NCBI GenBank assembly: GCA_050260415.1 | Contig: JBLNCE010000091.1 | Location: 1-26,354, forward strand | DNA from: JBLNCE01 sp050260415 | GTDB taxonomy: Bacteria; Bacillota; UBA4882; JAAYXC01 | Reading direction: 5' to 3' | DNA length: 26,354 nucleotides | In this document: positions 22,193 to 26,354 of the stretch, one piece after another | Layout: each line of letters begins with the position of its first letter | How positions within the stretch are numbered: the first letter of the stretch is position 1 | The notes under the pieces: generated by a model | What the model was told of the DNA's origin: nothing | Database searches by the model: none | Seen by the model: the letters and a program-made list of their open reading frames with translations, nothing else | Program-made: the position numbers and the translations under genes

Positions 22193-23764
22193 ATGGGGCG
22201 GGTTTACATCTACGACACCACCCTGCGGGATGGCACACAGGGTGAAGGCGTCTTCTTCTCGGTCGAAGACAAGATCCGTGTCCTGCGCCGGTTGGATGAA
22301 CTTGGCCTCGATTACGTCGAGGGAGGGTGGCCCGGTGCCAACCCCCGCGACCTCGAATTCTTTGCCGAAGCCCGCAAGGTTGCCTTGAAACACACGCGTC
22401 TGACCGCTTTTGGCAGCACGAGGAGGGCGCAGAACAAACCCGAGGACGATCCGGTCTTGGCCAATCTCTTGGCCGCCGGCACCCAGGCGGTGGCGATCTT
22501 CGGCAAGAGCTGGCACCTGCACGTAGCCGAAGTCTTGAGGATCCAGCCCGAGGAGAACCTGGCCCTCATCGAGGACTCGGTGGCTTTTCTCAAGTCGCAC
22601 GGCCGCGAAGTTATCTACGATGCCGAACACTTCTTTGACGGCTACGCGGATGACCCGGACTACGCCTTGGCCACCCTGGCCAGCGCGGCCCGGGGCGGCG
22701 CCGACTGGATTGTGCTCTGCGACACCAACGGCGGCACGCTGCCTCTCGCGGCCCTGGCCGCGGTCGAACATGCCCGCAAGGCCGTCCCGGTGCCGCTCGG
22801 CATCCACGTACATAACGACTGCGGCATGGCCGCCGCCATCTCCGTGCTTGCCACCGGGGCAGGCGTGACCCAGATCCAGGGCACTTTCAACGGCTACGGC
22901 GAGCGTTGCGGTAATGCAAACCTCTGCACGATCGTGCCCACGCTCGTCCTGAAAATGGGGCTCGAGTGCGCGGTCGCACCTCACCTGAGCCGCCTGACCG
23001 AGAATTCCCGCTTCATCTCCGAACTCGTCAACCTGCACCACGATGAACGCCAGCCGTATGTGGGAGCCAGTTCCTTCGCGCACAAGGCGGGCATGCATGT
23101 CGATGCCATGCGTAAGAATCACCGCACGCTCGAGCACGTTTCCCCGGAGGCGGTGGGCAATTCGAGACGGATCCTCCTCTCCGATCAGGCGAGCCGCAGC
23201 AGCATCTTGGAAAAGGCGGAGGAGCGCTTCCCCGGCCTGACCAAGGACACGCCCGAGGTGGCCGCCCTGACCGAACAACTCAAGGAACTCGAATACCTGG
23301 GCTATCAGTTCGAGGCGGCCGAAGCCTCTTTCGAGCTTCTCATGAGCAAGGCGTTTCGTGAATACGCCAAGGCCTTTACCCTCAAAGGCTTTCGCATTAT
23401 CGTGGAGAAGCACGGCGACCAGCCGGTCTTTTCCGAGGCTACCATCAAGGTCATCGTGGACGGCGTGGAGGAGCTGACCGCGGCGGAAGGGGACGGTCCC
23501 GTCAATGCGCTTGACGGGGCCATCCGCAAGGCGCTTGTGCGTTTCTATCCAGAGATCGCCGATGTTTCCCTCGTTGACTACAAGGTACGCGTCCTGGAAG
23601 AGAACCGCGGCACGGCCGCTAAGGTCAGGGTCCTGATCCAGTCCTCGGACGGGCATGAGGACTGGGGAACCGTCGGGGTGTCGGAGAACTTGATCGAAGC
23701 GTCTTGGCAAGCTTTGGTCGATTCGCTCGAGTACTACATCGAACACGTCAAACAGAAGAAGTGA
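22193..23764 (+). CDS. cimA: (R)-citramalate synthase
   Basis: The 523-residue DRE-TIM enzyme starts with VYIYDTTLRDGTQGEGVFFS and has YVEGGWPGANPRD, HVHNDCGMAAAISVLATGAG, GTFNGYGERCGNANL and SFAHKAGMHVDAM. A C-terminal LeuA-type allosteric domain lies at about 390-523. The EGGWPGANP signature and length fit the CimA/LeuA2 branch, which condenses acetyl-CoA and pyruvate to (R)-citramalate, the first step of a threonine-independent isoleucine pathway. An isopropylmalate synthase-like role is the main alternative. ATG 22193 is chosen over the in-frame 22160 because it has GGGAGGATGGTGGGG upstream and starts at the domain. It has its own promoter and a terminator just after the stop. Confidence 0.9.
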   Translation: MGRVYIYDTTLRDGTQGEGVFFSVEDKIRVLRRLDELGLDYVEGGWPGANPRDLEFFAEARKVALKHTRLTAFGSTRRAQNKPEDDPVLANLLAAGTQAVAIFGKSWHLHVAEVLRIQPEENLALIEDSVAFLKSHGREVIYDAEHFFDGYADDPDYALATLASAARGGADWIVLCDTNGGTLPLAALAAVEHARKAVPVPLGIHVHNDCGMAAAISVLATGAGVTQIQGTFNGYGERCGNANLCTIVPTLVLKMGLECAVAPHLSRLTENSRFISELVNLHHDERQPYVGASSFAHKAGMHVDAMRKNHRTLEHVSPEAVGNSRRILLSDQASRSSILEKAEERFPGLTKDTPEVAALTEQLKELEYLGYQFEAAEASFELLMSKAFREYAKAFTLKGFRIIVEKHGDQPVFSEATIKVIVDGVEELTAAEGDGPVNALDGAIRKALVRFYPEIADVSLVDYKVRVLEENRGTAAKVRVLIQSSDGHEDWGTVGVSENLIEASWQALVDSLEYYIEHVKQKK

Positions 23765-23768
23765 ATGA

Positions 23769-23793
23769 GAAAGCCCGGTCTGTCCGGGCTTTC
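23769..23793. terminator. Bidirectional terminator between cimA and the micro-ORF
   Basis: GAAAGCCCGG and CCGGGCTTTC form a perfect 10-bp stem with loop TCTGT, five bases after the cimA stop and directly before the stop of the minus-strand micro-ORF. It can serve both genes. Confidence 0.85.
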
Positions 23794-23794
23794 C

Positions 23795-23860
23795 CTACTT
23801 GGTCTTCTTCGGCTTCTTCTTGGCGTCTTTCGGGTTACCCTTGTCCGCGGACTTGGCCAT
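23795..23860 (-). CDS. 21-residue lysine-rich micro-protein
   Basis: This tiny frame, on the minus strand, starts MAKSADKGNPKD and ends in a run of Lys, Pro and Thr. Nine of its 21 residues are lysine. A consensus Shine-Dalgarno AGGAGGG lies five bases before ATG 23860, and the stop is followed at once by a 10-bp terminator hairpin, so it has the layout of a real gene. I do not recognise a named family. The strongly basic character suggests binding to nucleic acid or another polyanion, such as in spores or on the ribosome, but this is inference. It is too short for most gene finders. I found no clear promoter in 23861-24060. Confidence 0.7.
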   Translation of the reverse strand: MAKSADKGNPKDAKKKPKKTK

Positions 23861-24080
23861 GGTATCCCTCCTGGTCGGGCGCTTTTATTGAAGCCCCCCG
23901 GCGTTTGTTGATGAAAAATGTTCGCGCCGTTCTTGTGAAATCCTGCTTCTTGCGCACAGCGTCTTGGCGTGCGAGGTGTTATTTGGATGATGGGTAAAAA
24001 GTGCCGCGTGTAGCGCAGGAATTGCGCGCTTTGCACCGAATACAACAGAAATTTCCGCTTGGACCGTGGAGGGCCGAACC

Positions 24081-24560
24081 ATGCGCGAGCTACTGGAAAT
24101 CCTGCAAGAGAACGATCGAACCAGCCCGGCTGAGATCGCGGCCATGCTTGGCTTGACCGAAGAGCAGGTGCGCGCCGAGATCGAAGCCATGGAACAGACC
24201 AAGGTAATCGTGAAGTATCGGGCCATCGTCAACTGGGAGAAGACGGGCGTGGAGAAGGTGGCCGCGCTGATCGACGTCAAGGTGACTCCCCAGCGGAACG
24301 TGGGTTTTGACGACGTGGCGCGCCGTATCTACCTGTTCCCGGAGGTCAAATCCGTCTACCTTATGTCCGGGGCCTACGATCTGTCTGTCCTGGTTGAAGC
24401 GGCGAATCTCAAGGAACTAGCCTTGTTCGTCTCGGAGAAACTTGCCACCCTGGAGCACGTGACCAGCACCGCCACGCACTTCGTGCTGAAGCGCTACAAG
24501 CAGGACGGCGTCATCTTCGAGGAGCAGGACGGACCCGAAAGGTTGGCGATCTCTCCATGA
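24081..24560 (+). CDS. Lrp/AsnC family transcriptional regulator
   Basis: The 159-residue protein has an N-terminal winged helix-turn-helix (MRELLEILQENDRTSPAEIA, then AMLGLTEEQVRAEIEAMEQ and VIVKYRAIVNW) and a C-terminal RAM/AsnC effector domain (KVAALIDVKVTP, VYLMSGAYDLSVLVEA, VTSTATHFVLKRYK). The family forms dimers to octamers and senses amino acids. The start is ATG 24081, with GGAGGG seven bases upstream. Its stop overlaps the next ATG (ATGA), so it is coupled to the aminotransferase and probably regulates it. This pair also occurs in other Bacillota and archaea. The upstream 220 bp holds no other + strand gene. Confidence 0.93.
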   Translation: MRELLEILQENDRTSPAEIAAMLGLTEEQVRAEIEAMEQTKVIVKYRAIVNWEKTGVEKVAALIDVKVTPQRNVGFDDVARRIYLFPEVKSVYLMSGAYDLSVLVEAANLKELALFVSEKLATLEHVTSTATHFVLKRYKQDGVIFEEQDGPERLAISP

Positions 24561-25720
24561 CAATACAGATTAACGCCCGCGTCCAAGCCCTCCCCCCTTC
24601 CGGCATCCGCCGGTTCTTTGACTTGGTCAGCGAGATGAAAGGCGTGGTTTCCCTGGGGATCGGCGAACCGGATTTCGTGACGCCGTGGCATATCAGGGAA
24701 GCCTGTTTTTACTCCCTGGAAAAGGGTTTCACCATGTACACGTCCAACTGGGGCCTCCTCGAGCTACGGCAGGAGATCGTCCGCGATCTGGAGCGTAATT
24801 ACGGCGTGAGCTATGACGCGAGGAATGAGGTCTTGGTCACGGTGGGCGTCAGTGAGGCGGTGGACCTGGCCTTGCGCGTCCTCCTGGAGCCCGGGGACGA
24901 AGCGATCGTACCGGAGCCGTGCTATGTATCCTACGGGCCGTGCGCCAGCATCGCCGGCGGCGAGCCCGTCTACCTTACGACCACGGCGGCGCACGAGTTC
25001 CGCCTTCTCGCCGCTGATCTCGAGGCCAAAATCACGCCGCGCACCAAGGTGCTGGTGTTATCGTATCCCAACAACCCGACCGGCGCCGTGATGGACCGCG
25101 AGTCGCTGGCGGCCGTGGCCGAAGTGGCAGCCCGGCACGATCTCGTCGTGCTCTCGGATGAAGTCTACGCCCATCTTACCTACGCCGGCAAACACACCTG
25201 TTTTGCCAGCCTCCCGGGGATGCGGGAACGCACGATCCTATTGAACGGCTTTTCCAAGGCTTACGCCATGACCGGCTGGCGGCTCGGTTACGCGGTCGGC
25301 CCCCGGGAAGTGATCGCCGCCATGACCAAGGTGCATCAGTACACCATGCTTTGCGCGCCCATCACCGCCCAGAAGGCGGCCATCGAGGCCCTCCGCAACG
25401 GCGCCCAAGAACGCCAGCGCATGATGGAGGAGTACAACCGCCGCCGCCGGTTCTTCGTAAAGGGCCTGAACGAGATCGGCCTCGCCTGTTTCGAGCCCCT
25501 GGGGGCGTTCTACGCCTTTCCTTCGGTGGCTTCGACCGGCATGGACGGCCTGACCTTTGCCGAAGAGCTGCTCAAGGAGGAAAAGGTAGCGGTCGTGCCG
25601 GGCGAGGCCTTCGGCCCCTCGGGCAGGAACCATGTGCGCTGCTCCTATGCCTCGTCCATGGACAATCTAAAGGAAGCCCTGGTCAGGATGGAGAGGTTCG
25701 TGAAAAGGCGGGCTAAGTAA
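24557..25720 (+). CDS. Class I/II PLP-dependent aminotransferase
   Basis: The 387-residue protein is of fold type I: LGIGEPDFVTPWHI at the N-terminus, the YTSNWGLLELRQEI substrate region, VGVSEAVDLALRVLLEPGDE, SYPNNPTGAV, LSDEVYAHLTY, the PLP-binding GFSKAYAMTGWRLGY with Lys234, and the carboxylate-binding arginine in HVRCSYAS. It is typical of the AspC/PatA-like subgroup (aspartate, aromatic or N-acetyl-diaminopimelate aminotransferases), but the substrate cannot be fixed from the sequence. Its start overlaps the Lrp stop by four bases. The length is normal. A weak AT-rich hairpin (AAGAAT/ATTCTT) lies just after the stop. Confidence 0.93.
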   Translation: MTIQINARVQALPPSGIRRFFDLVSEMKGVVSLGIGEPDFVTPWHIREACFYSLEKGFTMYTSNWGLLELRQEIVRDLERNYGVSYDARNEVLVTVGVSEAVDLALRVLLEPGDEAIVPEPCYVSYGPCASIAGGEPVYLTTTAAHEFRLLAADLEAKITPRTKVLVLSYPNNPTGAVMDRESLAAVAEVAARHDLVVLSDEVYAHLTYAGKHTCFASLPGMRERTILLNGFSKAYAMTGWRLGYAVGPREVIAAMTKVHQYTMLCAPITAQKAAIEALRNGAQERQRMMEEYNRRRRFFVKGLNEIGLACFEPLGAFYAFPSVASTGMDGLTFAEELLKEEKVAVVPGEAFGPSGRNHVRCSYASSMDNLKEALVRMERFVKRRAK

Positions 25721-25818
25721 GAATCTGGGATGGCTTATTCTTTATCTCTTCCCTTACTACTACGTCAGGTTTAAAGAGTCGTATGGGCTTTCTTATGACA
25801 AGACTTTGTAGTCGGTAT

Positions 25819-26024
25819 GTGGGACTGCGCCGGGTGCGCCGGTGCGGCCTGTCCCGCTTAGGACCCTCTCTTCGCCAGGAAGATGGAAAGCCTGCGAAAG
25901 CCAGGATGGCTCAGAGCAGGCCTTGGTCATCGCGGGCTTTGGCCCATCGTGGGCCTGAGATGGGCTGCGCATCCCTGCGACAATGGCGTCTTTCAATGCA
26001 GCGGATGGCGAAAAGCGATGAACC
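25819..26024 (+). ncRNA. Candidate structured noncoding RNA
   Basis: Four consecutive hairpins are visible. 25819-25857 has GTGGGAC/GTCCCGC enclosing GCGCCGG/CCGGTGC. 25890-25921 has GCCTGC/GCAGGC enclosing AGCC-AGGAT-GGCT. 25941-25955 has GGCCCA/TGGGCC. Around 25980-26015 ATCCCTGC pairs with GCAGCGGAT (one bulge). The density suggests selection on structure, but I recognise no known RNA class and the strand is not certain. No promoter is obvious. Confidence 0.35.
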
Positions 26025-26240
26025 AACACTGTTTCGTCATCCGGATAACCCGGTAGACGCCATGGTGCAATTTAGATATTCTCTTAAATCAGGTTGCGAA
26101 AACACCTTTGGTTTGCGCTTTTAACTCACCCCCCGTCCCCCTCTCTAAGATTTGTGTGGGGGTGGCCGACGGCGGGGGTTGATTTAAACGGCCTGAATCC
26201 GGGTTCTTATTACCTGAGCAAAAGGGATATCCAACTTACG

Positions 26241-26354
26241 CAAAGTTCTCGGCCGTTTTCGTGCTCGACGGACGCGAGTACGTCTGCGCGCGAAAACGTC
26301 TCAGGTCCAGGATGGGCCGAAGTCGCGGCGCACAGGATGTGCCGCAGCGACCTT
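26241..26354. repeat. Hairpin cluster with AGGAT loops at the window edge
   Basis: CGTTTTCG (near 26255) pairs with CGAAAACG (26291-26298) around an inner stem. Then GGTCC-AGGAT-GGGCC lies at 26304-26318 and GCAC-AGGAT-GTGC at 26330-26342, the latter inside GTCGC/GCGAC. The same AGGAT loop occurs at 25903-25907. The element may continue past the window. Confidence 0.4.

Larger units (their letters stand above)
25721..26354. other. Gene-free right end with many hairpins
   Basis: I see no credible gene in these 634 bases. The frames that are open (for example 25793-26029 minus) lie over strong hairpins and have no Shine-Dalgarno or known family. A C-rich/G-rich patch lies at 26127-26185. Two structured blocks are listed separately. 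Confidence 0.6.

Noticed and set aside
22067..23746. 559-residue open frame on the minus strand
   Set aside because: It lies entirely antisense to cimA, whose conserved motifs are complete. Long antisense frames are expected in GC-rich coding DNA, and the translation is low-complexity with no motif.
25793..26029. 78-residue minus-strand frame as a gene
   Set aside because: It has no convincing ribosome binding site or family match, and it covers the strong hairpins, which explain the region better.

Overview
The window looks like a chromosomal segment of a high-GC, spore-forming, Gram-positive (Bacillota/Firmicutes) bacterium. The evidence is a Veg protein behind two consensus sigma-A promoters beside rsmA (ksgA), a YlbF-family protein, a YkuK-type RNase H-like protein, a spore photoproduct lyase (SplB), strong Shine-Dalgarno sites with several GTG/TTG starts, and a LiaF/PspC-type envelope-stress locus. 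I cannot name the species. No tRNA, rRNA, CRISPR array or complete insertion sequence was seen.

Layout. (1) 1-2760 is an accessory region in decay: an intact DUF3795 gene, an intact four-helix-bundle (S23/IVP-like) gene, and two broken genes plus a gene fragment. Eight arrays of a degenerate hexamer (TCGGNN) are scattered through it, six of them forming three inverted pairs. (2) 2816-3598 is a phzF-like gene on the + strand. (3) 8435-3655 (minus strand) is a compact six-gene run: murB, a secreted six-bladed PD40/TolB-like propeller, an M20 peptidase broken by an exact 32-bp tandem duplication, ylbF, a flavin reductase and a short QueG-like iron-sulfur protein. (4) splB lies on the + strand at 8615-9634, divergent from murB. 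(5) 13624-9861 (minus strand) carries a membrane-anchored lytic transglycosylase, a REC-GGDDF protein, rsmA, ykuK and veg. (6) 13824-21990 (+ strand) carries a flippase-like membrane protein, a large PAS-PAS-GAF-GAF histidine kinase with a LuxR-type regulator, a terminator, and then pspC, an ECF sigma factor, a stand-alone receiver domain, a multi-TM protein and a LiaF-like toast-rack protein. (7) 22193-25720 carries cimA behind a good sigma-A promoter, then an Lrp/AsnC regulator overlapping a class I/II aminotransferase. A 21-residue lysine-rich micro-ORF lies antisense between them. (8) 25721-26354 has no gene but several stable hairpins.

How the parts may work together. The kinase/regulator pair followed by PspC, ECF sigma and LiaF-type proteins resembles Lia- and Psp-type cell-envelope monitoring, although no zinc-finger anti-sigma gene follows the sigma factor. 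CimA, the Lrp regulator and the aminotransferase point to branched-chain or related amino-acid metabolism. The most unusual parts are the TCGGNN arrays around the four-helix-bundle gene, the reversible-looking 32-bp duplication in the M20 gene, a serine in SplB where the hydrogen-donor cysteine is expected, and the structured gene-free right end.
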